Of a stretch of 64,000 nucleotides of DNA, positions 1-11,974 are shown piece by piece (position 1 is the first letter of the stretch; each line of letters begins with the position of its first letter). The translations under genes were made by a program, and so were the position numbers. The DNA lies in the NCBI GenBank assembly GCA_027924645.1, contig BSBN01000187.1:10434001-10498000 (forward strand), read 5' to 3'. The stretch is from Cunninghamia lanceolata. Taxonomy: Eukaryota; Streptophyta; Pinopsida; Cupressales; Cupressaceae. The notes below the pieces were generated by a model. It worked only from the letters and a program-made list of their open reading frames with translations. It ran no database searches and was not told the origin of the DNA.

Positions 1-1059
1 ATGATCCTGAAACTGAGGGCATGAACTCTGCCCTCATCCCCGAATCTCCTCAGTGATATATGCCTTCTTGGCAGCATCACTCAAAGTCTGGGGCTCTGCC
101 ATTCGAACATGCCCTACTATACTATGGTTCAGTCCTCTGATAAACTTATGCACGAGGAGTTTCTCATCATGAAGATACTCTGCATATCTGGATAACTCTA
201 TAAACCTACTCTCATACTGTGCCACTGTGAGTCCCCTCTATTGTAGGTCATGGAACTCATCTATACAATGCTATCTATAATGGTCTGATAGGTATTGCAC
301 ATTGAAGTGCTCAATAAAGGTCTCCCATGAGAGGGTGTCTAAAGAAAGGTGGCACTTGCACTCCTTAGTGCGCCACCAGGTAGTTGCTGCATCTTGTAAC
401 AAGTGTACTACCACTTGGGCCTTTGTGTTGCCCTCATAAGTACGTAACACGAAGCACCTGTCTAAACTGATAAGCCAAGCTTTTGCCTCAGCTCCCTCTA
501 TGCTCCCGATGAATGTAGGAGGGTTCAACCTCAATATGTCTCTAATGGGATCTCCTCTATCTCTATGCCCCCTGATAGGCTCATCTACATGATAATCATA
601 AGGCCTGTGACCAAAGTGCTCTACTCACACTTCGTCATCATGCCTAGCATGACGTGTGGGGCTCCTGCTATGGGCCTTGTCAGCCGAAGCAACCTCCTCT
701 GTCTCTGGCAGCTTGACGTAAGGCTCCACACGTGGTCCCTCTCGCGGCTCTACGCGAGGCTCTACACGTGGCTCTACTATAGCAGGTGGAAGCCTATCTA
801 AGATTGCCTGTAAGGCCTATAATATCTGGGGTCCCATATCTGGTGGGGCCGGTGGTGCCTGCGGTACCTGAGGAACTGGTTGTGCCTATGGAACTGTTTG
901 TGCCTATGGAACTAGCTATGCCTGTGGAACTGGCTGTGGCGGTGGAACTGGCTGTGGTTAGAGGAGTGGCTGCTCCTGTTCCTTAGCTGAAGAGTCAGTG
1001 TGCACCATGGGGGGTGGAGTGCGGCGGGACTGTATTCGCCGAACTCGTCTGGGAGGCAT
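1..1059 (-). pseudogene. Ty3/gypsy gag pseudogene (partial)
   Basis: The likely start is the ATG at 1059, reading MPPRRVRRIQSRR, a basic opening common in plant gypsy Gag, 87 nt after the primer site. A Gln/Pro-rich stretch follows (about 970-740), broken by stops and frame changes. Two better pieces carry the capsid-like retrotransposon Gag domain (PF03732 type): 534-271, with the ATTWWRTKE and SWETFIEHFNVQYL motifs, and 225-34, with the MAQYESRFIELSRYAEYL motif. Gag would package element RNA in cytoplasmic particles. At least one frameshift and several stops make it non-functional. The zinc knuckle and pol are outside the window. Confidence 0.75.
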
Positions 1060-1145
1060 CCTACAAAATGAGGTAACCACCAAATTAGTAAAGTTGCAGA
1101 AACAATAATGTGCCTAAAACAAGCCCAGTCTTTTAAAAAAAACTT

Positions 1146-1158
1146 GGCTCTAATACCA
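1146..1158 (-). other. Primer binding site of G1 (initiator-Met tRNA type)
   Basis: On the minus strand the sequence is TGGTATTAGAGCC. It matches the usual plant iMet primer site TGGTATCAGAGCC with one change and lies 2 nt from the end of the LTR (terminal TGACA on the minus strand). It marks minus-strand DNA synthesis start and proves the LTR boundary at 1161. Confidence 0.8.
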
Positions 1159-2821
1159 AATGTCACGTCCGCATCTCTCGCGCGGACGCGATGCACAAAT
1201 GCCCGTGTCACGACCACATTCACCATGTGGTCATGACATGGGCCGTGAAAAATTTCCTCCCTAACCCTAAAAACCCCCTCACACGCACTTGCATGCTCAG
1301 TGGCAATACGCCTAAGGCGTAAACATGCCAACATAATCGATAAGGTGAAGGCCGTCTAGGGGGTATGCAACATGTAGGGTGTCGCGTCTAGGGTTAGATC
1401 ATTTCAAATCTACACCCTAAGTTACCTAGGTGAAAAGGATTCACCGGCAACGAACCCTAATCTAATGCCAAGCTGAAGAGTGATTAGATGGTAAGATGGT
1501 GTGTGATTAAGTGGAAAGATGGAGGGGAAATTAATAAAATAAAGTAATTTCAAACCCTAGAAGCCAAGGAGAATTCTGGCAGCATAACATGTTTTCCAAT
1601 AAGCGCACAATAAAATTTTAAAATAAATATTCTGCCAAGGTCAAATTAATTGACCTGGCATGAGGAAATAAAGGTTTGAGATAAAATAATAATAATTAAT
1701 GACAAGTCGCCAAGTAAATCCGAGGAGAAAATTGAGTACGTTATTAAATATAATTTCGACATTATATCTAATAACTAACTCAAAAAGAAACTTAATAGAG
1801 GAATGAGGAGAGTTTAAATAACTCTTCCCATGAAAATAATGTTCAATTAAATAGATAAATTAAATGATAAAAATCACACAAGGGACAAAATAATTTAATT
1901 GTTCCAACTACAAGGAATTTAAAAATGAGGGGGAAAACTCTCCCTAATAATATAAATTAATTCTATAAGATAAAATTATCTCCCAACAAAAAACTCATTC
2001 AAGTTCAGAAATCTAATTAAAAAGGGGCCCAATGGGTAAAATAAAAACAAGGAAAGGAAGTAGTTTTTTTTTTTTTTAAATAAAAAAAAACTTAAGAATG
2101 AAACCAATCCTTTCAATTTTAACCCTCACAACTAAAGTATCCTTACAAATTAAAATATATTAAGTCAAATTTTAAAGCCCTATTTTAAAATAACACTAAG
2201 TTTCCAATATGAAACCCTAAACAAATCTCTATTATTTCCTCTTCTTTATATTGCCCTAATCCCTAACTTCCATCTCTCTATTTTTTTTTTATTTAGTTTT
2301 CTTCATTTGTATGCAGGTGTAGGGTTTTGAAGGCCATTAGAGACCAAGGAAAAGAGCTTGTTTCACAGCTGGATATTTGTATGTAACTACTTACAATACA
2401 TTTAAATCTCCCTTTTTTTTAAAGCCCTGAATGTGTTAACCCTTGTATGAGCAGGGCTCAAAATGTATGCCAGGGCTGACGGCGGCAAGCAGGGTTGGAG
2501 TGGCGAATAATGTTGAGGGGGCGGTGAGAGGTGGTGTGGGAGAAGAGGTGCAGCGGCGGCGAAAATGCAGAGGGCGGTGAGAGCTGCATGTTGGGGGGGT
2601 GAGGCTATGGTTGAGGGTGGGGGAGTTCAGGCGGAGTCACACAGCGGAGGGGATGGGCGGTGCTGAGCATTGCATAGGGTATTGCGGACAGACGGAGTTC
2701 AAGGTGACGCTAAAGGGAGAGGGGGAAGCGGCGGGACCGCAGAGGTTACAAGTTTGGGTGGGAGCCTCCACCCCACACCCCTTACACAGAGTTTAGTGGA
2801 CTGTGGGCGCTACGGCCCACA

Positions 2822-3025
2822 GTCTGCCCTATTTTTTTTTATATTTTTATATTTTATTTTTTATTTTTTATTTTATTATTATTTTTTTTATATATAATGT
2901 ATAACATATATATATAGATATATATATTTATATAAATATATTTATGTATATTTATATGTATATATGTATTTTCCAGAATGTAGTTTTTTTTTGCATAATA
3001 AATATATATATATATATTATATTTG
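2822..3025. repeat. AT-rich simple repeats; poly-C tract nearby
   Basis: T-rich runs pass into (TA)n-type simple sequence. An 18-base C homopolymer follows at 3248-3265. These are low-complexity tracts inside the long G1 LTR with no coding content. Confidence 0.8.
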
Positions 3026-4207
3026 TAAATAAATGTATATACTATTTAATAACTAGTAGCACCCCCTTTTTTTTTATAACCCCCTTTTTTTCCTTATGCA
3101 TGAATCAATGTATATATTTTTTTGTAAACACACAATGGCAAAAAAAACAAGGAGACATCAATGATATACATTTTTCTTTAACATTAATATAGTCAAGTCT
3201 ATTCATGAATATATAAAAGAAAAGCTAAACTATGTATAATCCTATAACCCCCCCCCCCCCCCCCCAATTTTCTTAAACATTGGACTAAAACAGAATGCAA
3301 TACCTCTATTTAACTACCACTCCCTTTTTTTTGAATACTAGCATTCCTTTTTTTTTTAACATCAAGTAAATGGAATCTTAATATCAACTTAACTATTTTC
3401 GCTTGTACATTCAATGACAGGATGCAAGTATTTGTTTGGAACAATTTAATTTTATAAGAAATACATCCTCCTATTTTTTGCAATACTTTAATATAGATTT
3501 CTACTACACAAATCAGAAAACTACTTTAACCCCTTTCTTTTGGAACAATACACAAAAATAGAAAATGCATTTCCTTCCTTTATCTATAATAAAATATAAA
3601 TAGTAAAACATAAATTTATTTCTCATGCAAATCTCTATTCTTAACTTACATTATAGGAAAAAAAATCAATCAGCATTCAAATAGATTAGAAAGCATTGTT
3701 TTCATTACACAAATTTTTTTTGATAACCAACCTCATAAAACAGGATATAAACAGCATTAATAGAATAACATAGTGTTAACATTTCACTATTTATCCCAGC
3801 CAACTCAATGGCAGATAACCAAATAAATTTGTACAAAATACAATACAATGAGGCCTCTTTAGCCATGGCTCCAACAACCATTAACACACTTTAGGGCCAC
3901 ATAATGAAGACTCCATAACAACTTCACTCCTTTCCTCACAACCTGCAATAGAACACAATAGCAAGGACAACAAAACCAACCACTTCTAAAGCTCTCCTCC
4001 CTACCATAGACCCGCAAGTGGGTCACCCCCGAGCTAGGGAGGTAGGGATTTCACACAAGGTTTCATTCCACAATAAAATCAATCACAATAACATAAAATA
4101 GAACAACCCCATAAATTTTACACATAACTCATGTAAATGAGTTTGGTGAGGGTAGGGAATGGACCCCTCAACTTAAAAGGGCTCCCAAATTATAAAGATG
4201 TCAACTC

Positions 4208-4379
4208 ATGGCCTCAAGCCAAAATCATCAAAACACCACCATTCTCCAAATCACAAGTACTCCATGGCACTCTTGCCATCCAATAAATCACAACCCATGG
4301 CCTCAAGCCAAAAATCTCCATAACACCAACCTCCACAAATATCACGTAAAATCTCCATGGCACTCTTGCCATTCAATAT
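4208..4379. repeat. 91-bp imperfect tandem duplication
   Basis: The phrase CATGGCCTCAAGCCAAAA occurs at about 4207 and 4298, and TCCATGGCACTCTTGCCAT at about 4261 and 4352. Both pairs are 91 bp apart, showing a local duplication within the G1 LTR. Confidence 0.7.
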
Positions 4380-5961
4380 TCTCCTCCACAAATAAAAGCC
4401 CTCAAGGCACAAACACAACTGTGGGAGAGCCCCCAAGGATGTTCCTTTCCCCTACCCATACGAGTTGAGCATTACCTCCATTGGAGGTGCTCTCACCATA
4501 ACACCCATCCCAATGTCACAATGCAAACATCACAATGCAAACAACACAACCAAAATCTAAAACATTGAACATCATATAAGCAAGGTAAGAAGCAAGTTAA
4601 GAGGCCTACCTTTAAGGCCCTGACAATGGAAGTAGAATTGGTGAAGAGCTCCAAGCCTTCCCAAGCCTTCCTCTCTTCCCAAAAATGTTCAACCTTCTCC
4701 TAACTCCTCCAAAAATAGAGAGAAAACTAAAAATTGCAAGAACCATAAAATTGCAAGGAAAAGAGCTAGAAAAGAAGAACCCCCACTCCTCTACAAGAGG
4801 AGATATTAAAGGCCATCAACTTGGCATTGAGGGAATGAGAAGGTGGCATTTGTCATCATCTCCTCCCTCCTCCAAAGCCACTTGCAAGAGTGAGAAGGTA
4901 TGAGGATGACAATTGTCCTCCTCTCATTCCACCTCCATCTCCACCTCATCCACTTGTGCTTCCACACAAGTGGGAGGGGGACAAATGGTGAGTTGGATTC
5001 CCACTCACACCTCAAGAAGACAAGGGTCTTGAGTGGTGCTCCCACTCACTTGGGAGTTTGGGAGGACTCTTGGAGACCTCCCAAGTCTTCATTGGGAATG
5101 ATTCCCAAAACTTTGGGATGGGAGATGAGTCCTTCCCAAGGCAAGGCCCATCCCCCATCTTCCCTCTTTTCTAAATTCGTCACTTTTACTCAACCATGGT
5201 TTAGGGTGACCTAAGGTGAGTCAAAACTAGGGTTAGATAGTCCAAGTTGACCCTAGACTCATGGTTGACCACCTCGGGTAACTTTTGGGACCCTAGGGTT
5301 CATGAAGGGGTTAAAAATCCACATTTAAATGGCCTACAAAAATATATAAATACCAAGTGGCATAAATCAAAATAAAATTGTACAACACTTATTATTAATC
5401 AATTTTAAATAAAAAGGGTACTATGGCTGAAATAAATAGAATCAAATCAAGCACTATAATTCATCATTCAAATTCAAATGTGATCCTTATCCCTCTTGGG
5501 AATGGATTGGTTTTACAGGGGATAACATAGTGTGAATCCTACCTCCGATTTCCCGTGGCTAGGGAATGTAAATCCTACACATCTCGATCAAGTGTCAGTT
5601 CTGTCTTGCAAAGTGATAGCCGAAGCAACTAGAATTAAATTCACACAATTAAATATAGCAATAAACATCAATACATAAATCTAAATTAAACTGCATTATC
5701 CAATCACATGTCAATTAATCCATATCACATAAACAACTAGAATCTGATCACAAAACATCATCAAATATAAACTCGTAAATCAATTTCCACAAATAGCATC
5801 ACTATGATCAAAATGAATTGCATATGTCAAATCAAAGTCCTAACATAATCAGTGGATCAAATCAAGTCTACAAAATGAAGCATAGTCACTAAGGTCTGAT
5901 ACTGTCATCTACTGGATAGTATAACGATCAAAATATGGAAGGTAAAATAATTAGCCTCACA

Positions 5962-8900
5962 GTTTAATATGATTATCAGTCAGTTAACTTCTATAAAAGT
6001 AAGTTTTGATGAAGATGTGAGGGCTCTCTTGATATTATGTTCTTTGCCAAAAGGATGGAATAGCTTGGTAATGGTTGTAAGTAACTCTGTCTCTGGTTCA
6101 AATATTTTGAAATTTGATGATGTTGTTGGTGTTATCCTTAGCGAGGAAATGCGATGGAAAAGCTCAAGAGGGTGCACATCAGGTAGTGTTTTAAATGCAG
6201 AAAGAAGAGGTAGATCAAAGGAGAGAGGAAAAGGTTTTGGAGGTCATGGGAAGTCATGAGGAAAATCAAAGGACAAGAGATCCCAATCCAGAGGACAGAA
6301 GGATTGTTGGTACTATGGGAATCTATGTCATCTGAAGAAAGATTGCTGGTCTCAGAAGAATAAAGAAGGAGACAAACAAGAAGGCAATAAGGAGGCAAAT
6401 GTTGTAAGTAATAAATTTGAAGATGATGCTTTGATTCTTTCCCTAGATAATGTTGATGATTCATGGGTTTTAGATTCAGGGGCCTCATTTCATGCTATGC
6501 CCCATAGAAGTTATTTTCTTGATTATGTCCAAGGGGATTTTAGGCAAGTTTATTTGGGAGATAATGAACCTTGTCAGATTGTTGGAAAGGGAAGAATCAA
6601 GATTAAGTTGCAGAATGGGAATCATTGGCTACTACAAGAGGTAAGGTATGTTCCAAGGCCAAGTAGGAATTTAATTTCAGCAGGGCAGCTAGGTGATGAA
6701 GGTTGCATTGTTACATTTACTGATAAAAATTGGAAGGTTTCAAGAGGTGCCTTAATAGTAGAAAAAGGTGTGAAAGTAGGCACCTTATATCTTTGTACAG
6801 GTCATACTATTCCTTCTACTTTAGCTATTGCAGAGAAAAAACAAATAGGTTCAAGAACAATTGCTGCAGGTTCACAGGAAAAGACTGAAACAATTATTGT
6901 AGGTTCTGAGACAACACTATGGCATAATAGACTTGGGCATATGAGTGAAAAGGGTATGAAGGTACTTCATTCTAAGAAAGTTTTACTAGGTCTAAAATAT
7001 ATTTTAATATGGATTTCTATGAAAGTTGTGTGTATGGAAAACAAAAGAGAGTCAGTTTTCTCATAGATATGAAGCAAAAGAAAGATGAAAAGTTGGAGCT
7101 TGTGCATACATATGTATGGGGACTAGCTCAGGTATCTTCTCTCGGTAGCTCTTGATATTATGTTACATTCATAGATGATGCAACTAGGAAGGTTTGGATT
7201 TATTTCCTCAGGTAGAAATCTGATGTATTTGAAACATTTAAGAAATGGAGAAGCTTGGTTGAGAACAAGATGGGTAAAAGATTAAAGTATCTCAGATCTG
7301 ATAATGGTAGTGAGTATTGTAGCCAAGAATTTGAAGATTATTGTTCCTTTAATGGAATTAGTAGGTAGAAAATGGTCCTAGGGACTCCATAGGAGAATGG
7401 AGTGGTTGAACACATGAATAGGACAATAATGGAACATGTAAGGACCATGAGATTGCATGATGGGATGCCTTTAAACATGTGGGCACATGTTGTCAACACT
7501 GCTGTATATTTAATTAATAGAGGTCTTTCAATTCCTTTGGGTTGTGGTATTCCAGAGGAAGCATGGACAGGTAAGAAGGTGAGTTATTCTTTTCTCAAAA
7601 CCTTCGGAAGTGAAGCATTTGCACATGTAGATTCTGAAAATAGAACCAAGCTGGATACAAAATCAAAAAAATGTACCTTCATTAGATATGGCATTGATGA
7701 ATATGGTTATAGGCTTTGGGATTTTGAAAATCATAAAATTGTGAGAAGCAGGGATGTTGTATTCAATGAGAAGGTGTTGTACAAAGATCAGTTGCAGCAG
7801 TATAAGAGGAAAGAAAAGGATTATGTGGTGCTGGATAATACTCTAGATAGTGATGTTCTAGTGGTTCCTCATGCTCCACAATAGCAACAAGAAATACCAC
7901 AAACTCTAGTGAATGTTAGATGATCAACAAGGCTAGGTAGACCTCCTAAAAGGTTTTCTCCCTCTTTGTATTCTATTTTGTTAATAGATGCTGGTGAACT
8001 GGAAAGGTATGATGAAGCTATGTAGGTGGATACAAAAGTTTAGTGGGAGCTTGCAATGAAAGAAGAAATGGACTCCTTGCTAAAAAATCAGACTTGGGAA
8101 TTATGTAAGTTGCCTGCATGTAAAAAGGCTTTACCAAACAAATGGGTTTATAGGTTAAAAGAGGAAGATGGAGGTAAGAAAAGATTTAAAACCAGGTTAG
8201 TTGTAAAAGGATTTGTACAAAAAAAGGTATTGATTTTGATGAGATATTTTCTCCAGTTGTCAAGATGACTTCTATTCATACTGTTTTAAGTATTGTGGCT
8301 GCTAAAGATTTGCATTTGGAATAGCTAGATGTGAAAACTATCTTTCTCCATGGTGATTTGGAGGAGGAGATCTATATGGAACAACCATAGGGATTTGAGG
8401 TCAAAGGTAAGGAGAAACTGATGTGCAAATTGAAGAAGCATTTATATGGCTTGAAACAAGCACCTCAGCAATGGTATTTGAAATTTGATAGTTTTATGGT
8501 TGAGCAAAGCTACAACCGGTGTAATTCTAACCATTGTGTTTATTTTAAGAGGTTTGATAATGACAACTACATTATTTTATGTTTATATGTTGATGACATT
8601 CTTGTAGTAGGGTCTAACATGGATCACATAAGAGAGTTAAAACAACAGTTAGCACAATCATTTGCTATGAAGGATTTGGGGGTAGAAAAATAAATCCTTG
8701 GTATGAAAATTTGTAGAGATAGGAAGAATAGAAAATTGACTCTATCTCAGGCTAATTATCTTGAAAATGTGTTTTAGAGATTCCATATGAAGAATGCAAA
8801 AGCTGTCAGCACACCTTTGCCTAGTCATTTGAAATTGACTAAGGAGATGTGTCCTAAGACATAAGAGGAGGAAGAAAAAATGTCCAAGGTATGCTTCAAC

Positions 8901-9542
8901 TGTAGGAAGTTTAATGTATGCCATGGTATGCACGAGACCAAATATTGCACATGTTGTAGGAGTCATAAGCAGGTATATGAGTCATCCCAGATTGGAGCAT
9001 TGGAATGCAGTAAAATAGATTCTCAGATATTTGAGAGGTACATCCAATAAACACTTATGTTTTGGGGTCTCTAATACTAATTTAGCAGGTTATGTAGACT
9101 AAGATTTGGTAGGAGATATTGATACCAGGTAGAGTACTATAGGTTATGTCTTTACTATAGGTGGACAACGATGAGTTGGATCTCTAGGTTGCAAAAGGTG
9201 GTTTCTTTATCCACCGCGAAGGTAGAGTATGTAGCTACAACATAGGCAAGCAAGGAGATGATATGGCTACAATATTTTATGGAAGAATTGGGCAAACAAT
9301 AGGCTAACAGTTATTTGTATACAGATAGTCAAAGTGCCATACATCTTGCAAAGAATTCTACCTTGCACTCAAAGACCAAACACATATAGCTCAGGTATCA
9401 CTTCATCCATTCAGTGTTAGATGATGGACAGTTAAGGCTGGAAAAGATACATACAGATGAAAATCTAGTGGATATGTTTACAAAGGTAGTGACAAGGGAG
9501 AAGCTAAGCTCCTCTTTAGCTTTAGTTGGTCTTCAAAACTAA
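5962..9542 (+). pseudogene. Copia gag-pol polyprotein pseudogene
   Basis: Gag C-terminal half (UBN2 type) is at about 5969-6260, then a damaged zinc knuckle near 6305-6350 (CWYYGNLCHLKKDC, second Cys lost). Protease has the active-site motif DSGASFH near 6474-6494. The pre-integrase zinc region LWHNRLGHM is near 6919-6945. The integrase core has SDNGSEY near 7298-7318 and ENGVVEHMNRT near 7393-7428. Reverse transcriptase spans about 8056-8700 with LYVDDILVV near 8583-8609. RNase H is near 9060-9480 with TDSQSAIHLAKN near 9323-9358. The reading shifts frame near 6990-7400 and 8225, and carries many stops, mostly TAG or TAA where Gln or Trp is expected. It cannot encode an active polyprotein. 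Confidence 0.85.
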
Positions 9543-9675
9543 AAATAAAAAAATTAGAACAACAAAGTCCAGGGTGCTTATTTCTAGTGGGAGCTATAGG
9601 GTCAGTAGTGTTATGATCAGTCTCCAAGTGGGAGATGATATGGTGTGGAGTCTAATTAGTCTCTAAGTGGGAGAT

Positions 9676-10261
9676 TGTTGTTATATGGAGCCTAATCAGA
9701 CTCGGAGGTTAAATTTACCCCACTTTTATCAGCACGGTTTCCCCCCAAATTATTTAATGGGGTCAAGGGGCAGTACCCCTTGCGGGGGTTCTGGGGTAGT
9801 GCCCCCAAGACAGGGTCAAGGGACAGTACCCATTGCGGGGTCCAGGGGAAGTGCCCCTGGCGCACTCCCTATCGCGATAGAGGGCAGGTTCGAGGGGCAG
9901 TGCCCTTGAAACCTCCAACGATTTTTTATTATTTTATTAAGGCGTCGGGAGTTATTTTTCTATTGGCTGACATAAAAAAACCCTATTTTTGTAACTGACA
10001 TAAGGCTTGATAAAAGTGAATAAGGGTTAGGGTTTTTGTTGACGTATTGTAGTATTTTGTAGTGGTATTGAGTTGCAAGGATTGTTGGTTGTAATTGGTT
10101 TGATTTATTGGATAATAATATTGGACTCTTTGTTGGTGGATGTAGCCTAAGTTTGGGTGAACCACATTTGTCTCTCACTGTTATTATTTCTATGTATTTT
10201 CATTCCTCTATTTAATCTTTATTTGCATTTAATTGATATCTTCTGCCGGCTAACCCTAACA
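9676..10261 (+). repeat. 3' LTR of Copia element K (586 bp)
   Basis: A purine-rich tract (AAGTGGGAGAT, 9665-9675) directly precedes TGTTGTTATATGG, as is usual at Copia 3' LTRs. The right end is placed at CCTAACA (10261), giving TG...CA termini. A GC-rich hairpin array sits in its first third. The partner LTR is not in the window, so the ends rest on motif recognition only. Confidence 0.7.
9767..9905 (+). repeat. Array of five short GGGG...CCCC hairpins
   Basis: Five variants of GGGGCAGTACCCC occur near 9767, 9793, 9820, 9845 and 9894. Spacing is about 26 bp, with one double gap. Each can fold as a GGG(G)/CCC(C) stem around a 4-5 nt loop, and the G runs could also stack. The block is far more GC-rich than the surrounding LTR. 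Confidence 0.75.
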
Positions 10262-10264
10262 TGA

Positions 10265-10644
10265 CCAAGAATGCAATAGATAGGTGAGCGCAATTCACCC
10301 GCATTCCTTTTTGATAGTGCTTCTTCTTTCCTCACATCTTGCTTCCTTGATGCTACTTGTCGCTTGTTATCCTCCATGTTTTCATCTTCATTCTCAGTTT
10401 CTTCACTTTCAGAGTCTTCTTCACTTTCAGATTGCACTTGTTGAACCTACTTTACAGACAAAGATGGTTTAATAGGAGGGGCAGGCTTTACTACACTTGA
10501 CATGGGTGTTGATTTAGGCACAAATGCATCTATATTTTTAACTACAACAGACTTAGATGTAGGCCCAACAGAACTCTTGATAACTTTGTTTCTTATAGAA
10601 CTCTCTTCCTCTTCAGTAAAAGCACTTTTAACATGTAAAGCCAC
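10265..10644 (-). pseudogene. Decayed acidic coding fragment, not recognised
   Basis: Two minus-strand pieces (10644-10447 and 10437-10265) share one frame and are separated by a single TAG. The second is rich in Glu and Ser (ESEEDSESEETENEDEN) and then turns basic. I do not recognise a family. The fragment ends against the Copia LTR on one side and the PPR pseudogene, on the other strand, on the other. It may be a piece of a host nuclear protein gene or a fortuitous low-complexity frame. Confidence 0.3.
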
Positions 10645-10654
10645 ATGTTTTTCA

Positions 10655-11970
10655 TCCCAACTTTAACATGGACTGCAATGATTGCAGGATATGCACAAAA
10701 TGGATTTGTTGAAAAGGCTTTAGAAATTTTAAAGCAAATGCAATTGACTGTAAAGCTAGATTCCACAACCTTTGCCAGCATCCTCCCTTCCTGTGTAAAA
10801 ATGGGTGCTTTGGAATAGGGTATGGACATCCATCAAAACATAATGGAAGGGGGATTTTTTTTCAGATATTATAGTTGGAAATGCTCTGGTAGACATGAAT
10901 GGAAAATGTGGAAGCATAGACAAGGCACAAGAACTATTTGATAGAATGCCTCAAAGAAATGTCATCTCATGGAATGGAATTATTGTAGGATATGCACAAA
11001 ATGGATTTGTTGAAAAGGATTTAGAAATTTTAAAGAAAATGCAATTGGGTGGTGTAAATCCAAATTCCACAACCTTTGCCAGCATCCTTCTTGTCTACGC
11101 CAACATGGGAGCATTGGAATAAGGTATGGACATCCATCAAAAAGTAATGGATAGAGGAATTTTGTCAGATGTTGTAGTTTCAACTACCCTGGTAGACATG
11201 TATGCAAAATATGGAAGCATTGACAAGGCACGTGAACTGTTTGGCAGAATACCTCAAAGAGATGTCATCTCATGGAATGAAATGGTTGCGGGATATGCAC
11301 AAGATGGATTTGTTGAAAAGGCTTTACAAACTTTCAAGCAAATTCAATTAGCAAGTGTAAAGCTAAATTTGACAACCTTTAATAGCATACTCCTTGCTTG
11401 TGCCAAAATGGGAGCTTTGGAGCAGGATATGGACATCCATCATAACATAATTGAAGGGGGATTTTGTCAGATAGACATGCATGCAAAATGTGGAAGTATA
11501 GATAAGGCACATGAACTGTTTGATGGAATGGCTTAAAGAGATATCATCTCTTGGAATGCAATGATTATAGGATATGCACAAAATGGATTTTGCATGGATG
11601 CCCTCAAAATATTTGAATTAATGAAGCACTCTGGAACATATCCTAACATTGTAAACTTTGCTTGTGTTCTATGTGCATGCAACCATGTAGGTTCAATGGA
11701 TGAGGGTTGTACATACTTCAATCATATTAGTAACCCTTATTGCATTACACCTACAATTGATCATTATGTGTGCATAGCTGACCTTCTTGCTCATGCTGGC
11801 TATCTTGAGGACACTCTAAACTATATCATTAAGATGGCACTAGGCATGAACAATGGCTACAAAATAAAACATGGGAAATTTTCATTAGTGAGCAATATTT
11901 TTTTTAGGTGGGAAAATGCCAAACTAGAGGGAGACCAACACAATTGTCTACTACTGCTTTGCATATGGGA
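10655..11970 (+). pseudogene. PPR protein pseudogene (PLS class, with decayed E motif)
   Basis: Tandem PPR motifs read clearly: GYAQNGFVEKALEILKQMQL, then DKAQELFDRMPQRNVISWN, then VDMYAKYGSIDKARELFG, DKAHELFDGMA and ISWNAMIIGYAQNGF. The alternating pattern is that of plant PLS-type PPR proteins, which bind organellar RNA and often direct C-to-U editing. Near 11885-11920 the reading SNIFFRWENA resembles a decayed E motif (usual form SNIYAAAGRWE), so the 3' part of the gene is reached; no DYW domain is recognisable. It is dead: stops at 10816 (TAG), 11120 (TAA) and 11534 (TAA), the first two where the repeat has Gln, a frameshift in a T run near 10855, and a deletion near 11465. The 5' part is missing. 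Related scraps lie across element A at 52440-53045. Confidence 0.85.
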
Positions 11971-11974
11971 ATAA

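Larger units (their letters stand above)
1..5961 (-). mobile_element. Ty3/gypsy element G1, 5' end (runs off the left edge)
   Basis: Read on the minus strand this is a long LTR (5961 to 1161), an iMet-type primer binding site (1158 to 1146) and the start of gag (1059 to 1), with the rest beyond the window. The primer site fixes the LTR/internal boundary at 1160/1161. The outer LTR end is inferred. Recognisable Copia gag coding starts just after 5961, and the plus-strand sequence ends in CACA there, so G1 appears to have jumped into the gag of Copia element K. The other half of K and the 3' LTR of G1 would then lie left of the window. The family is known only from its Gag homology; RT is not visible here. 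Confidence 0.7.
1161..5961 (-). repeat. 5' LTR of G1, about 4.8 kb
   Basis: The end next to the primer site is clear (plus strand TGTCACGTCC at 1161). The outer end is placed at 5961 because the plus strand reads GCCTCACA there and Copia gag coding resumes immediately. The possible terminal inverted repeat is only TGT/ACA. The interior is AT-rich, with homopolymer and AT microsatellites, short degenerate duplications and no coding potential. The second LTR is outside the window, so neither the length nor the absence of another insertion inside it can be verified. Confidence 0.45.
5962..10261 (+). mobile_element. Ty1/copia element K, 5'-truncated, with 3' LTR
   Basis: From gag onward the order is Gag (end), zinc knuckle, protease, integrase, reverse transcriptase, RNase H, polypurine tract and 3' LTR, which is the Copia order. 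The 5' LTR and the first part of gag are missing, most simply because G1 inserted at 5961/5962. A target duplication cannot be tested because the 5' end is not in the window. The element is old, with many stops and frameshifts. Confidence 0.85.

Noticed and set aside
2599..2897. Overlapping plus-strand frames in a GC-richer patch at 2450-2820
   Set aside because: Short, overlapping, no family resemblance, and inside the inferred LTR of G1; the GC patch alone is not evidence of a gene.
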